Positions 26,918-36,119 of a stretch of DNA of 64,000 nt are shown one piece after another. The DNA is from Nocardioides acrostichi (lineage in GTDB: Bacteria; Actinomycetota; Actinomycetes; Propionibacteriales; Nocardioidaceae), in contig NZ_JADIVZ010000002.1 in the NCBI RefSeq assembly GCF_015319165.1, positions 372,001-436,000 of the forward strand, written 5' to 3'. The notes beneath the pieces were generated by a model. It searched no databases and was not told where the DNA came from. It worked only from the letters and a program-made list of their open reading frames with translations. The number at the start of each line of letters is the position of its first letter. The first letter of the stretch is position 1. The position numbers were made by a program, and so were the translations under genes.

Positions 26918-27447
26918 CGCAGTGCTCCCGTGAGCCAGAGCGCCAGCGCCACGACGCCGCAGATGAGCAGCCCACCCACCGCGAGGACCGCGAAGAAGAG
27001 GCCGACGAGCTCTGCGGCGCCGCGCTTCTGGCGCAGCCCGAGCCCGGTCGCCTCCTCCTCCACGATCCGACGACCCGCGCCGAGGTCGACCGACACCTCG
27101 GACTCCAGCGTGAAGCCAGGGCCGTTCCAGCGATAGGTTCTCTTGGTCTGCGTGCCCAGGAGGTGGCCACGCGAGGCGCTGGCTCCCCACGTGAGGCGAC
27201 CGGTCGGGTCGCGGGTCACCGCGCGCTCCACGTCGACGACGGTGAACGTGCCGTCGCCGGGCTCGCGCACCTCGTGGGTCATGGTCGTCGACATCTGTGC
27301 GCGTAGCAGTGCGGCGGCCCTGAGATCTCGTCGCAGCGCGAAGCCGTCGTCGGTGAGGTGGATCACGTAGCCCGAACCCGGGAGACGAACTCGTACCGCC
27401 TGCTCGAGTCGGTACCGCTCGGGGTTGTCCACCGGGGTCGAGGTCAA
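26914..27447 (-). CDS. hypothetical protein with a C-terminal membrane helix
   Basis: About 177 aa. I place the start at a TTG (27447) that overlaps the thioesterase stop as TTGA; a GTG at 27432 is nearly as good. The body is a globular domain with YRLEQAVRVRLPGSGYVIHL, MTHEVREPGDGTFTVVDVER and LGTQTKRTYRWNGPGF, looking beta-rich like a scramblase- or LURP-type fold, which I cannot confirm. Residues near the end form a hydrophobic helix (GLFFAVLAVGGLLICGVVAL) followed by ALWLTGALR, so it is tail-anchored. Function unknown; it is part of the icmF operon by overlap. Confidence 0.6.
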   Translation of the reverse strand: MTSTPVDNPERYRLEQAVRVRLPGSGYVIHLTDDGFALRRDLRAAALLRAQMSTTMTHEVREPGDGTFTVVDVERAVTRDPTGRLTWGASASRGHLLGTQTKRTYRWNGPGFTLESEVSVDLGAGRRIVEEEATGLGLRQKRGAAELVGLFFAVLAVGGLLICGVVALALWLTGALR

Positions 27448-27947
27448 CGCAGTCTCATCGACCCCGAGGTCACCGGCTCCCAGCCGAGCCCGGCGTGCTC
27501 GGCGATGCGGTCGTCGAGGGCCTGCGCGACGTCGTCGGGCCACGGTGCGGTCTTGCGGTCCTTGAGGTCGATGTGCAGGAAGATCTCCTCGAACACGCAG
27601 CTGAGTCGCTCGTGGGTGTCGTCGAGGATGTACACCAGGGCATGCGCGGCTCGCTCGGAGCGGCCCAGCAGCCGCACCCGCACCGACATCCGGTCGCCGG
27701 TGCGCAACTCGGCCAGGTAGGTCACGTGGTGCTCGGCGGCGAAGCAGGCGTGTCCGGCCGAGGTCGGCCAGTTGATGGGGATGCCCACGCCGACGAGTGA
27801 CTCGTCGAGCCCCTCGCTGCCGATGCCGAGGTAGTGCCGCACGTTGAGGTGACCGTTGTTGTCCTCGAAGGCGATCGGCACCGGCTGCTCGGCGAAGGCC
27901 GGCATCGGGGCGAGGGTCTCGTAGCTGGGCTGGGTGTCGGTGCTCAC
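27444..27947 (-). CDS. hotdog-fold thioesterase
   Basis: 167 aa, GTG start, 22 bp downstream of icmF. Hotdog (4HBT) family: VPIAFEDNNGHLNVRHYLG is the active-site-like D/N-G-H-x-N segment, followed by ACFAAEHHVTYLAELRTGDRMSVRVRLLGR and LVYILDDTHERLSCVFEEIFLHIDL, matching betaine- or acyl-CoA thioesterase-like proteins. It would hydrolyse a thioester, and with IcmF upstream a branched acyl-CoA is plausible. The end overlaps the next gene. Confidence 0.82.
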   Translation of the reverse strand: MSTDTQPSYETLAPMPAFAEQPVPIAFEDNNGHLNVRHYLGIGSEGLDESLVGVGIPINWPTSAGHACFAAEHHVTYLAELRTGDRMSVRVRLLGRSERAAHALVYILDDTHERLSCVFEEIFLHIDLKDRKTAPWPDDVAQALDDRIAEHAGLGWEPVTSGSMRLR

Positions 27948-27969
27948 AGGGCGTGACCCTATCGCCGCA

Positions 27970-30900
27970 TCAGACGCTGCGGCGATAGGCGCCGCCGACC
28001 TCGAAGAAGGCCTCGGTGACCTGGCCGAGCGTGCACACGCGGGCGGCGTCCATGAGCACGGCGAAGACGTTCTCGCCGCTCGTCGCGGCCTCCTTGAGCC
28101 GCGCGATCGCCTCGGCGGCCTCGGCCTCGTGGTCGCGACGGAACTGCTGCACGCGGTGCAGCTGGCCCTCCTTCTCCTCCTCCGTGGCGCGGGCGAGCTC
28201 GACGTGGGCCGGGGTGGCGTCGTCCGGTCGCTCGGCGAGGAAGGTGTTGACGCCGATGAGCGGCAGCGAGCCGTCGTGCTTGCGGTGCTCGTAGAGCATC
28301 GACTCGTCCTGGATGCGGCCGCGCTGGTAGCCGGTCTCCATCGCGCCGAGGACGCCTCCGCGCTCGGTGATCGCCTCGAACTCGGCGAGCACGGCCTGCT
28401 CGACCAGGTCGGTGAGCTCGTCGATGACGAACGAGCCCTGGAGCGGGTTCTCGTTCATCGCCAGGCCCCACTCCTTGTTGATGATGAGCTGGATGGCCAG
28501 CGCCCGGCGCACGGACTCCTCGGTGGGGGTGGTCACGGCCTCGTCGTAGGCGTTGGTGTGCAGGGAGTTGGCGTTGTCGTAGATCGCGATCAGCGCCTGC
28601 AGCGTGGTGCGGATGTCGTTGAAGTCCATCTCCTGCGCGTGCAGCGAGCGCCCGGAGGTCTGCACGTGGTACTTCAGCTTCTGGCTGCGCTCGCTTGCGC
28701 CGTACGCCTCCCGCATGGCGATCGCCCAGATGCGGCGGGCCACCCGGCCGATGACGGAGTACTCGGGGTCCATGCCGTTGGAGAAGAAGAACGACAGGTT
28801 GGGCGCGAAGTCGTCGATCGCCATGCCGCGGGCGAGGTAGGCCTCGACGTAGGTGAACCCGTTGGCGAGGGTGAACGCGAGCTGGCTGATGGGGTTCGCC
28901 CCGGCCTCGGCGATGTGGTAGCCCGAGATCGAGACCGAGTAGAAGTTGCGCACCTTGTTCTCGATGAACCACTCCTGGATGTCGGCCATGCACCGCAGCG
29001 AGAAGTCGGTGGAGAACAGGCAGGTGTTCTGCCCCTGGTCCTCCTTGAGGATGTCGGCCTGCACGGTGCCGCGCACGGTCGCGAGCGCCGTGGCGTCGTC
29101 GACGCCGTTCTCGCGCGCCTGGTCGAGGACGGTGTTGAGGAAGAACGCGAGCACCGTGGGGGCGGGGCCGTTGATGGTCATCGACACGCTCGTGGACGGC
29201 GAGAGCAGGTCGAAGCCGTCGTAGAGCGTCTTCATGTCCTCCAGCGTGGCGACGCTGACGCCGCTGGTGCCGATCTTGCCGTAGATGTCGGGCCGCTGCG
29301 CCGGGTCGTGGCCGTAGAGGGTGACGGAGTCGAAGGCGGTGGAGAGCCGGGTGGCCGGCTGGCCCTCGCTGAGCCGCTTGAAGCGACGGTTGGTGCGGGC
29401 CGGGTCGCCCTCGCCGGCGAACATGCGGGCGGGATCCTCGTTGTCGCGCTTGAACGAGAACACCCCGCCGGTGAAGGGGAAGTGGCCGGGCAGGTTCTCG
29501 CGGCGCCAGAAGCGCACCAGCTCGCCGTGGTCGTCGAAGCGGGGCAGCGAGACCCGGTTGATCTTGTTGCCCGACAGCGACTCCTTGGTGAGCCGGGTAC
29601 GGATCTCCTTGTCGCGCACGCGCACGACCTGCTCGTCGCCGGAGTAGGACTCCACGACCGCCGGCCAGGCCTTGAGCTGCTTCTTGACGTCGGCGTCGAG
29701 CCGGTCGCGGGCGTCGTCGAGCAGGCCGGCGACCGAGTCGTGGAGGCGGCCCTCGCCGTCGGCGAGCTCGGCGGCGACGGCCTCGACGCGCTGGAGGCGG
29801 CGGGCCTGGTCGACGAGTTCCTCGGTGCGCGCGTGGTACCCGCGGACGGTGTCGGCGACCTCGGCGAGGTAGCGCACCCGGTCGCCGGGCACGACGGCGT
29901 CGAGGTGTGAGGAGGTGCGGACCTCGACGGCGGGCAGGGTGCCGTCGGCGACGGGCAGGCCGTGCTCGGCGAGCAGGCCGCGCAGGTGCTGGTAGAGCGC
30001 GGTGACGCCGTCGTCGTCGAAGGTGGCGGCCGAGGTGCCGAAGACGGGCATGTCCTCCGGCCGCTGGCCGAACGCCTCGCGGTTGCGCACGAGCTGGCGG
30101 CCGACGTCGCGCAGGGCGTCGGCGGCGCCGCGGCGCTCGAACTTGTTGATGGCCACGACGTCGGCGAAGTCGAGCATGTCGATCTTCTCCAGCTGGCTGG
30201 CGGCCCCGAACTCGGGCGTCATGACGTAGACGCTGGTGTCGACGAACGGGATGATCGCCGCGTCGCCCTGGCCGATGCCGGGGGTCTCGACGACGACGAG
30301 GTCGTAGCCGGCGGCCTTGAGCACGGTGATGACGTCGGCCAGCTGCTCGGGCAGCTCGTGGGCGCCGCGGGTGGCGAGGCTGCGGAAGAGCACCCGCTCG
30401 CGGTCGAGGCCGGTGAGGTCGAGGGAGTTCATCCGGATGCGGTCGCCCAGGAGCGCGCCCCCGCCTCGGCGGCGGGTGGGGTCGACGGCGACGACGGCCA
30501 CGCGCAGCTTGTCCTGCTGGTCGGTGCGCAGGCGGCGCACCAGCTCGTCGGTGAGGCTGGACTTGCCGGAACCGCCGGTGCCGGTCAGGCCGAGCACCGG
30601 GGTGGTGCGGCCGGCGGCGGCGTCGCGCAGCCGGCTCAGGGTGGTGTCGTCGAGGCGGCCGGCCTCGGCGGCGGTGACGGCGCGGGCGACCGCCGCGCGC
30701 TCGCCGGTGAGCACGGCCTCGGCGTCGGGCGCGCCCACGCCCACGAGGTCGTAGTCGCAATCACGGACGACCTGGTTGACCATGCCGGGCAGGCCCAGGC
30801 GGGCGCCGTCCTCGGGAGAGAAGATGGTGACGCCGGAGTCGCGCAGCCGGGCGATCTCGTCGCGCACGATGACGCCGCCACCGCCGCCGACGACCTTGAC

Positions 30901-31188
30901 GTGGCCGGCCCCGGACTCGCGCAGCAGCTGCACCAGGTACTCGAAGTACTCGACGTGCCCGCCCTGGTAGGAGCTGACCGCCACGCCCTGGGCGTCCTCC
31001 TCGATGGCGGCGTCGACGACCTCTCGCACCGAGCGGTTGTGGCCGAGGTGGATCACCTCGCAGCCCTGGGCCTGGAAGATCCGCCGCATGATGTTGATCG
31101 AGGCGTCGTGGCCGTCGAAGAGACTCGAGGCGGTGACGATGCGCACCGGGTTGCTCGGCTGGTGCAGGTCGGCGGATCGGTCGGTCAC
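27970..31188 (-). CDS. icmF: fused isobutyryl-CoA mutase
   Basis: 1072 aa from GTG 31188, with GGGAG five bases upstream; a TTG at 31203 is in frame but less likely. Three parts in order: B12-binding domain (SLFDGHDASINIMRRI, GGHVEYFEYLVQLL), a MeaB-like G-protein chaperone (P-loop GLTGTGGSGKSSLTDEL, PTRRRGGGALLGDRIRMN, NKFERRGAADAL), and the mutase substrate domain (FDSVTLYGHDPAQRPDIYGKIG, TSVSMTINGPAPTVLAFFLN, QNTCLFSTDFSLRCMADI). It interconverts isobutyryl-CoA and n-butyryl-CoA with adenosylcobalamin, with the fused G domain loading and protecting the cofactor. First gene of a four-gene operon with thioesterase, hypothetical and metal-receptor genes. Confidence 0.96.
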   Translation of the reverse strand: MTDRSADLHQPSNPVRIVTASSLFDGHDASINIMRRIFQAQGCEVIHLGHNRSVREVVDAAIEEDAQGVAVSSYQGGHVEYFEYLVQLLRESGAGHVKVVGGGGGVIVRDEIARLRDSGVTIFSPEDGARLGLPGMVNQVVRDCDYDLVGVGAPDAEAVLTGERAAVARAVTAAEAGRLDDTTLSRLRDAAAGRTTPVLGLTGTGGSGKSSLTDELVRRLRTDQQDKLRVAVVAVDPTRRRGGGALLGDRIRMNSLDLTGLDRERVLFRSLATRGAHELPEQLADVITVLKAAGYDLVVVETPGIGQGDAAIIPFVDTSVYVMTPEFGAASQLEKIDMLDFADVVAINKFERRGAADALRDVGRQLVRNREAFGQRPEDMPVFGTSAATFDDDGVTALYQHLRGLLAEHGLPVADGTLPAVEVRTSSHLDAVVPGDRVRYLAEVADTVRGYHARTEELVDQARRLQRVEAVAAELADGEGRLHDSVAGLLDDARDRLDADVKKQLKAWPAVVESYSGDEQVVRVRDKEIRTRLTKESLSGNKINRVSLPRFDDHGELVRFWRRENLPGHFPFTGGVFSFKRDNEDPARMFAGEGDPARTNRRFKRLSEGQPATRLSTAFDSVTLYGHDPAQRPDIYGKIGTSGVSVATLEDMKTLYDGFDLLSPSTSVSMTINGPAPTVLAFFLNTVLDQARENGVDDATALATVRGTVQADILKEDQGQNTCLFSTDFSLRCMADIQEWFIENKVRNFYSVSISGYHIAEAGANPISQLAFTLANGFTYVEAYLARGMAIDDFAPNLSFFFSNGMDPEYSVIGRVARRIWAIAMREAYGASERSQKLKYHVQTSGRSLHAQEMDFNDIRTTLQALIAIYDNANSLHTNAYDEAVTTPTEESVRRALAIQLIINKEWGLAMNENPLQGSFVIDELTDLVEQAVLAEFEAITERGGVLGAMETGYQRGRIQDESMLYEHRKHDGSLPLIGVNTFLAERPDDATPAHVELARATEEEKEGQLHRVQQFRRDHEAEAAEAIARLKEAATSGENVFAVLMDAARVCTLGQVTEAFFEVGGAYRRSV

Positions 31189-31208
31189 AGTCACTCCCGG
31201 CAAGATAC

Positions 31209-31220
31209 TTGGATGTCCAA
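31209..31220. promoter_or_regulatory. small palindrome upstream of icmF
   Basis: TTGGATGTCCAA is a perfect 5-2-5 inverted repeat 21 bp upstream of the icmF start codon. It may be an operator. The rest of the 86-bp gap (31189-31274) shows no clear promoter hexamers. Confidence 0.35.
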
Positions 31221-31274
31221 CTATTCCGAGTGTAGAGGGCTACTCGCCAGTCGGGAAGCGGGCTGGTCGCCGGG

Positions 31275-31865
31275 TCAGGAGGGCGTGCTGGAGCGCTGCT
31301 GCCAGCGACGCACGATCTGGAGCGCAGCGGTGAGCAGCAGGGCGGCCCCGGCTGCGACGACGACCGCCACGCGGTCGTCGGGCAGCAACCGCCCCCCGGC
31401 CACGCCGACGGCGGCGTAGGCCGCCGACCACAGGGTCGCGGCCGCCACCGCGGCGCCGGTGAAGCGGCGCCAGGAGTAGCCGGTCAGGGCCGCGGCCAGC
31501 AGCACCGGGATCCGGCCGCCGGGCACCAGGCGCGAGACGAGCAGCGTGCGCAGCTCGTGCCGCTCGATGGCGGCGCGCAGCCGGGCGAGGTGGCCGTCGG
31601 GGTCGTCGGCGCGCAGCCAGCCGATGCGCAGGGCCAGCGGCGCCCCGGCCGCCCGCAGCGCCCCGTAGACGACGATGTCGCCGAGCCAGGCGCCGGCGGC
31701 GCCGAGGGCCACGACGAGGGCGATCTCCCACGGGTGCTCGTCGGCGGCCAGGGCCGCGGCGCCGCTCACGAGGGCACCGGTCGGCACCACCGGCACGATG
31801 GCACCGAAGGCGACGCCGCCGAAGAGCACGAGCAGCGCCACGAGGCCCAGGTTGGAGTCGATCAC
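31275..31865 (-). CDS. DedA/SNARE-associated family membrane protein
   Basis: 196 aa from GTG 31865, overlapping the metallo-hydrolase stop (GTGA). Membrane protein with helices around LVALLVLFGGVAFGAIVPVV, WEIALVVALGAAGAWLGDIV and AAVAAATLWSAAYAAVGVAGG. DedA marks: GAWLGDIVVYGALR, RHELRTLLVSRLVPGGRIPVLLAAALTGYSWRRF, with the Arg and Pro-Gly of the family. DedA proteins act in lipid (polyprenyl or phospholipid) translocation and membrane homeostasis. Last gene of the five-gene operon 36105-31275. Confidence 0.85.
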   Translation of the reverse strand: MIDSNLGLVALLVLFGGVAFGAIVPVVPTGALVSGAAALAADEHPWEIALVVALGAAGAWLGDIVVYGALRAAGAPLALRIGWLRADDPDGHLARLRAAIERHELRTLLVSRLVPGGRIPVLLAAALTGYSWRRFTGAAVAAATLWSAAYAAVGVAGGRLLPDDRVAVVVAAGAALLLTAALQIVRRWQQRSSTPS

Positions 31866-32653
31866 GCCAGCACCACCCGCTCGCCGTGCGCCGCGCGGAG
31901 CACCCGGGTCGGCGCGGCGAGCTGGTCCCTGCCCTGGGCGACCGCGGCAACGAAGCGCTCGCCGGGTGCGAGGAACAGCTCGCGGTGGCTGGCGGGGTGC
32001 AGCCGGCGCAGGCCGACGGGCCAGAAGGTGCCCCAGTGCACCGGCAGCGCCCATCGCGCGCCGACGGCGGCCACCGCCGCGGCCGCCTGCTGCGGGTCCA
32101 GGTGCCCGGGGCCGAGCGAGGGCCCCCACCCACCCACGGGCGGCAGGGCCAGGTCGACCGGCGCGACCTCGGCGAAGGCGGGCTGCGGGCCGGTGTCGCC
32201 GGGGTACCAGACGGAGCGACCTCCGGCGGTGAGCCGGAAGCCCAGGGCCGGCGGCCGGGAGCGCGACAGCGGCGTGCGGCGTCCGTCGTGAAGAGCGGGC
32301 AGGGCCTCGACCTCGACGCCGGCCACCCGCACGCTCTCGCCGGGCGCGAGGGGAACCACGCTGAGCCCGGATCCCGCCACGAAGGCCTCCCCGCCGCGCG
32401 GCACGATGACGGGGACGCCGGCGTCGAAGCGGGCCAGCGAGGGGCCGTGGCAGTGGTCGAGGTGCAGGTGGCTCACGAGCACCAGGTCGGCCTCGGCAGC
32501 GGCGGGCGGAGGAGTGGGGGCCGCGCGGCGCAGGTGGGCGAGCCGGTCGACGAATAGAGGGTCGAGGGCGACGCGCACGCCGCCCCCGATCGCGAAGTCG
32601 ACGGTGGTGCTGGCGTGCCCCCACCAGGTCACCGCCAGGCCCGGCTCACTCAT
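31862..32653 (-). CDS. UlaG-like metallo-beta-lactamase-fold hydrolase
   Basis: 263 aa from ATG 32653, overlapping the upstream stop by 8 bp. VTWWGHASTTVDF at the start and VLVSHLHLDHCHGPSL with the HxHxDH zinc motif, then GFRLTAGGRSVWYPGDTGPQPAFAEV and ALPVHWGTFWPVG with the late His. This is the UlaG/RomA type, acting on lactones, phosphodiesters or N-acyl phospholipids. Within an operon of membrane-linked genes, a lipid substrate (as in NAPE-PLD relatives) is possible. Cytoplasmic, no signal. Confidence 0.88.
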   Translation of the reverse strand: MSEPGLAVTWWGHASTTVDFAIGGGVRVALDPLFVDRLAHLRRAAPTPPPAAAEADLVLVSHLHLDHCHGPSLARFDAGVPVIVPRGGEAFVAGSGLSVVPLAPGESVRVAGVEVEALPALHDGRRTPLSRSRPPALGFRLTAGGRSVWYPGDTGPQPAFAEVAPVDLALPPVGGWGPSLGPGHLDPQQAAAAVAAVGARWALPVHWGTFWPVGLRRLHPASHRELFLAPGERFVAAVAQGRDQLAAPTRVLRAAHGERVVLA

Positions 32654-34796
32654 CGCGGCCCTCCTCGCGCAGTCCGAGGTCCACGAGTCGGCCGACGAGC
32701 ACGTCGTGCACCTGCCGCCCGGTGAGGACGCCGTCGGGAACCCGCCACCCGCGCGGGTGCACCACGAACGCCTCGGTCTGGTCGCCGCCCAGACCACCGT
32801 GGGAGCCCACCAGTTCCTCGAAGGCCGCCACCTCGTGCAGCCGGGTGTCGAAGGCCGCCAGCACCACGAGGTCGCCCACGTGGTTGCGGGCGTCGAGTGC
32901 GAGCAGGTCGGCACGGGCCGTCTCGCCGTACGGTGCCAGGGGGTCGCGGCCGTGCTGCTCGGCCACCACCGGCTGCTCGGCATCGCCGCCGAGCACGAGA
33001 TGACCCCCGGGTCCGTCGACCCGCACGGCACCGTCGTCGCACCGGGTCATCACGGCGCCGACGCCCGGGTGAGCCGCCAGCCTCTCGACCAGGCCGGGGT
33101 GCAGCCGTTCCAGGCGGGCATGGCTGAGCCTGGTCGGCTGGTCGGTGCGGTAGACGTGCGCCAGGCTTCCGGACACGGCGACGAGCAGGCGTGCGGGCTC
33201 GGGGGCGGGCTCGGGGGCGGGCTCGAGGTCGTGCCCGGCCGATCCGCGACGACGACGCGTGACCGTGCTCGCCGCGCTCGTGGCCGCGCGAGCCACCGCC
33301 CGCGACGCGCCTGCGCCGGCCGAGAGCACCAGCTGAGCCGGGATGCCGAGCTCGTCGTCGTCGGCGTCGGGTCCGGCGCCACCCAGACGAGGGTGGGAGC
33401 CGGCGGCGAGCTCCTCGACGACCTGCTCGAGGGTGCGACCCGTCAGCTGGCGGAACGTCGTGCCCTGCGCTTGGCCGTGGTCGGAGACGACGGCGATCTC
33501 GTACCGGCGCCCGACCTGCTCGGCCACCTGCTCGAGCAGGTGGAGCACCTGGTCGAGGTGCTCCAGGGTGCGCAGTGACTCCGGCCGCGTCGGACCCGCG
33601 TGGTGGGCGACCTCGTCGTAGTCGACGTAGTCGACGAACACCACGGGCGTGCCCCGGGTCAGCTGCTCGGCGACCACGCTGGTGGTCAGGTCGCGCAGCA
33701 CCACGGTGGCCACACCCCGCAGCAGCGCGAACCGGCCACCACGACGCACCCGGGGCAGCACACCGCGGGCTCGCTGCCGTCGTGCCTGGTGCAACTCGGT
33801 GACGATCTGTCCGACGAGGAGCACGACCGAGCGCAGGAAGCCCGAACGGGCCGTGGCGAACGACGCGGCGCCGGCGTCGCCGCCGGGAGCGCGGGCGTCG
33901 GAGACGGTGAGCACGCGCTCCGGGGCGTCGCCGGAGAGCAGGTTCGAGACCGAGGCGCCGCCGTCGGCCAGCAGTCCTCGGCCCGTGCTGAGGGAGCGCT
34001 CCAGCGCTGCCGCGTCACCGGGGCGCGAGGCCGTCACCAGACGCCCCTGGTCGCGGTCCCACCAGCGGAAGCCGGGCACCGAGGTGGTGTCGCCGTGCAG
34101 CAGCACCGCCTGGCCCGCGGGCGTGGTCGCCGGGATGCCGGTGTGCCAGCGGCGCAGCTCGTGACTGCCGCCGCGCAGCCACCGGCTCAGCGTCGGCAGC
34201 GACCCGGCGGTGAGCGCCTGCCGCAGTACCGGCTCGCTCACACCGTCGAGCTGCACCACCAGCAGTCCGGGGCCGTCGACGCCGGCGCGTGGCGTGCGCA
34301 GCACGGCGCGCTGGAGTGTCTGGCCGAGGAACGCCTCGTCGGACCCGGCGTCGAAGAGCCAGTTCACCGCCGTCGCCGTGGCCGCTGCCGCCCAGGCGGC
34401 CAGCACGACCTCGCTGAGCGTGAAGGGCTCGACGGTGGGCAGCAGCGCCAGCGCGAGCGCGAGGATGCCGGCCTGGGCCAGGAATCCCGACACCAGGAGG
34501 CCGACGGCGCCGGTGAGCACCGTGAGCCGCACGATGAGGGGACGCAGGATCGCGCCGAGCGTCACCACGGTGATCGCGAGACTCGCGACCGAGGTGGCGC
34601 CTGCGTCGACCTGGGTGCCGGGGAGCACCCACAACGACACCGCCAGGGCCACGAACGACGTGATCAGCGAGCGGACGACCTCGGCCGTCCACGTCCAGGA
34701 GGGTCGGAAGGCGCCGATGCGCCGGCGCACCAGCCGCAGCAGCCGGCGTCCGCGATCGGGGCGGGTCGTGCTCGAGGCCTCTGCCGGGCTGCTCAC
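32646..34796 (-). CDS. membrane protein with phage-holin-like domain fused to alkaline-phosphatase-type phosphodiesterase
   Basis: 716 aa from GTG 34796 (GTGA overlap with the MarR stop). Residues about 37-150 hold four hydrophobic helices of the mycobacterial 4-TM holin superfamily type (SLITSFVALAVSLWVLPGTQ, AITVVTLGAILRPLIVRLTV). From about residue 185 begins a nucleotide pyrophosphatase/phosphodiesterase domain: GLLVVQLDGVSEPVLRQALT, SLPTLSRWLRGG, HTGIPATTPAGQAVLLHG, with a later metal site VFVDYVDYDEVAHHAGPTRPES and VVSDHGQAQGTTF. The active site would face outside or inside depending on topology. Likely acts on a phosphodiester of the envelope; the substrate is unknown. Confidence 0.88.
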   Translation of the reverse strand: MSSPAEASSTTRPDRGRRLLRLVRRRIGAFRPSWTWTAEVVRSLITSFVALAVSLWVLPGTQVDAGATSVASLAITVVTLGAILRPLIVRLTVLTGAVGLLVSGFLAQAGILALALALLPTVEPFTLSEVVLAAWAAAATATAVNWLFDAGSDEAFLGQTLQRAVLRTPRAGVDGPGLLVVQLDGVSEPVLRQALTAGSLPTLSRWLRGGSHELRRWHTGIPATTPAGQAVLLHGDTTSVPGFRWWDRDQGRLVTASRPGDAAALERSLSTGRGLLADGGASVSNLLSGDAPERVLTVSDARAPGGDAGAASFATARSGFLRSVVLLVGQIVTELHQARRQRARGVLPRVRRGGRFALLRGVATVVLRDLTTSVVAEQLTRGTPVVFVDYVDYDEVAHHAGPTRPESLRTLEHLDQVLHLLEQVAEQVGRRYEIAVVSDHGQAQGTTFRQLTGRTLEQVVEELAAGSHPRLGGAGPDADDDELGIPAQLVLSAGAGASRAVARAATSAASTVTRRRRGSAGHDLEPAPEPAPEPARLLVAVSGSLAHVYRTDQPTRLSHARLERLHPGLVERLAAHPGVGAVMTRCDDGAVRVDGPGGHLVLGGDAEQPVVAEQHGRDPLAPYGETARADLLALDARNHVGDLVVLAAFDTRLHEVAAFEELVGSHGGLGGDQTEAFVVHPRGWRVPDGVLTGRQVHDVLVGRLVDLGLREEGRDE

Positions 34797-35308
34797 CTCT
34801 GCACCGTGTCGCCGGCGGCCCCGCGCAGGCGGGTGAGCAGATCGGTGAGGTCGCGGACGTCGTCGGGGCCGATGCCAGGGGTGGAGAAGACCTCGTTGAG
34901 GTCGAGGGTGGCGCGCTCGACGACCGCGCGCCCGACGTCGGTGAGGGAGGCCAGGACGACACGACGGTCGTCGGTGCGGCGCTCGCGGTCGACGTAGCCC
35001 TGGGCCTGGAGCCGGTCGACGGCGCTGGTGACCGACGCGGGATGCACCTGGAGCAGGGAGCCGAGCCGCATCATCGGCATCCGACCCGCCTGGGAGAACG
35101 CGAGCAGCCGCAGGATCTCGTAGCGGGCGAACGTGAGCCCGTGCTGCTTGAGCACCGGGTCGATGCGCTCCATGAGCAGTTGCTGCACGCGCACCACGGA
35201 CGTCACCAAGGCCATGCCGTCGGCGGCGGCGGCCCACCCGTGCGCCGCCCACTGCCGGTGCGCCTCGGCGATCGGATCCCGGTCGTCGCTCCTGCTCACG
35301 TGCCTCAT
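34793..35308 (-). CDS. MarR family transcriptional regulator
   Basis: 171 aa from ATG 35308 (ATGA overlap with the methyltransferase stop); GTG 35299 is an alternative. Winged helix: LTFARYEILRLLAFSQAGRMPMMRLGSLLQVHPASVTSAVDRLQAQGYVDRERRTDDRRVVLASLT, whose core HPASVTSAVDRL and DRRVV wing are standard. It is embedded in the operon it may control; no divergent target is present, so regulation would be of its own operon promoter near 36106-36144 or a distant site. Confidence 0.9.
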   Translation of the reverse strand: MRHVSRSDDRDPIAEAHRQWAAHGWAAAADGMALVTSVVRVQQLLMERIDPVLKQHGLTFARYEILRLLAFSQAGRMPMMRLGSLLQVHPASVTSAVDRLQAQGYVDRERRTDDRRVVLASLTDVGRAVVERATLDLNEVFSTPGIGPDDVRDLTDLLTRLRGAAGDTVQR

Positions 35309-36105
35309 TCTCCAGGACGCCGCACCGCCAGCACCGCGGTGCCGTCGAGGTCGCGGTCGTGGTGGTGCGTGGCGTGCCATCCGTTCCGCCGGGCGGTCTC
35401 GACCACGACGGGTGCTTGCGCCCGACTGGTCTCGATCGCGAGCGCGCCGCCGGGCGCCAGCCAGGAGGGCGCGTCGGCGAGGAGTCTGCGGTGCGGGTCG
35501 AGCCCGTCGGCACCGCCGTCGAGGGTGTGCAGCGGTTCGTGGTCGCGAGCCTCGCGGGGCATCGAGGCGATGTGCCGGGTGGGCACGTAGGGCGCGTTGA
35601 CGACGAGCAGGTCGACGACGCCGTGTAGCTCGCCGGGCAGGGCGGCGAGCAGGTCGCCGGTGTGCACCCGTCCGGGTGGCAGGTTCTCGGCCGCGCAGGC
35701 GGTGGCGACCGGGTCGACGTCGGCGGCGTGCACCCGCGCCGTCGGAAGAGCCCGTCGCAGGAGCAGCCCCAGCGCCCCGCTGCCGCAGCAGAGGTCGACC
35801 ACGGTCGGTGCCGGGGCGGGTGGAGTGCGCGAGGCCAGGTGCGCGACGCTCAGGCGCACCAGCAGCAGGCTGCGGGCCCGTGGCACGAACACGCCGGGAC
35901 GCACGACCACGCGCACGCCGTCGAGCTCGGCCCACCCCAGCAGCGGTTCGAGCGGCTCGCCGGCCACGCGGCGCGCGGTGAGATCGGCGAGGCGCTGGCT
36001 GTCGCCGGCCGCCGACTCGCGCAGGAGCGCGGCCTCCGCCTCGGCGTACACGCAGCCGGCGGCGCGCAGCGAAGCGACCAGCGGATCTCCCACGACCCGC
36101 ATCAT
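35305..36105 (-). CDS. PrmC/HemK-like class I methyltransferase
   Basis: 266 aa from ATG 36105 with GAGGG just upstream (ATG 36102 also possible). SAM-binding core [18 protein letters not shown] (about 117-134), acidic loop [17 protein letters not shown], and the substrate motif NAPYVP, a variant of the NPPY of HemK glutamine methyltransferases. [24 protein letters not shown] is the PrmC N-terminal-domain-like segment. It may methylate a glutamine of release factors or another protein; the NAPY form suggests a paralogue rather than the housekeeping PrmC. First gene of the envelope operon. Confidence 0.85.
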   Translation of the reverse strand: MMRVVGDPLVASLRAAGCVYAEAEAALLRESAAGDSQRLADLTARRVAGEPLEPLLGWAELDGVRVVVRPGVFVPRARSLLLVRLSVAHLASRTPPAPAPTVVDLCCGSGALGLLLRRALPTARVHAADVDPVATACAAENLPPGRVHTGDLLAALPGELHGVVDLLVVNAPYVPTRHIASMPREARDHEPLHTLDGGADGLDPHRRLLADAPSWLAPGGALAIETSRAQAPVVVETARRNGWHATHHHDRDLDGTAVLAVRRPGE

Positions 36106-36119
36106 CCCTCGCGTAGAAG

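Noticed and set aside
27934-29910. 658-codon plus-strand frame
   Set aside because: Antisense to icmF; low-complexity Val/Gly/Glu/His composition.
32646-34796. Prophage remnant because of the holin-like domain
   Set aside because: The domain is fused to a phosphodiesterase in a housekeeping-style operon; no phage genes nearby.
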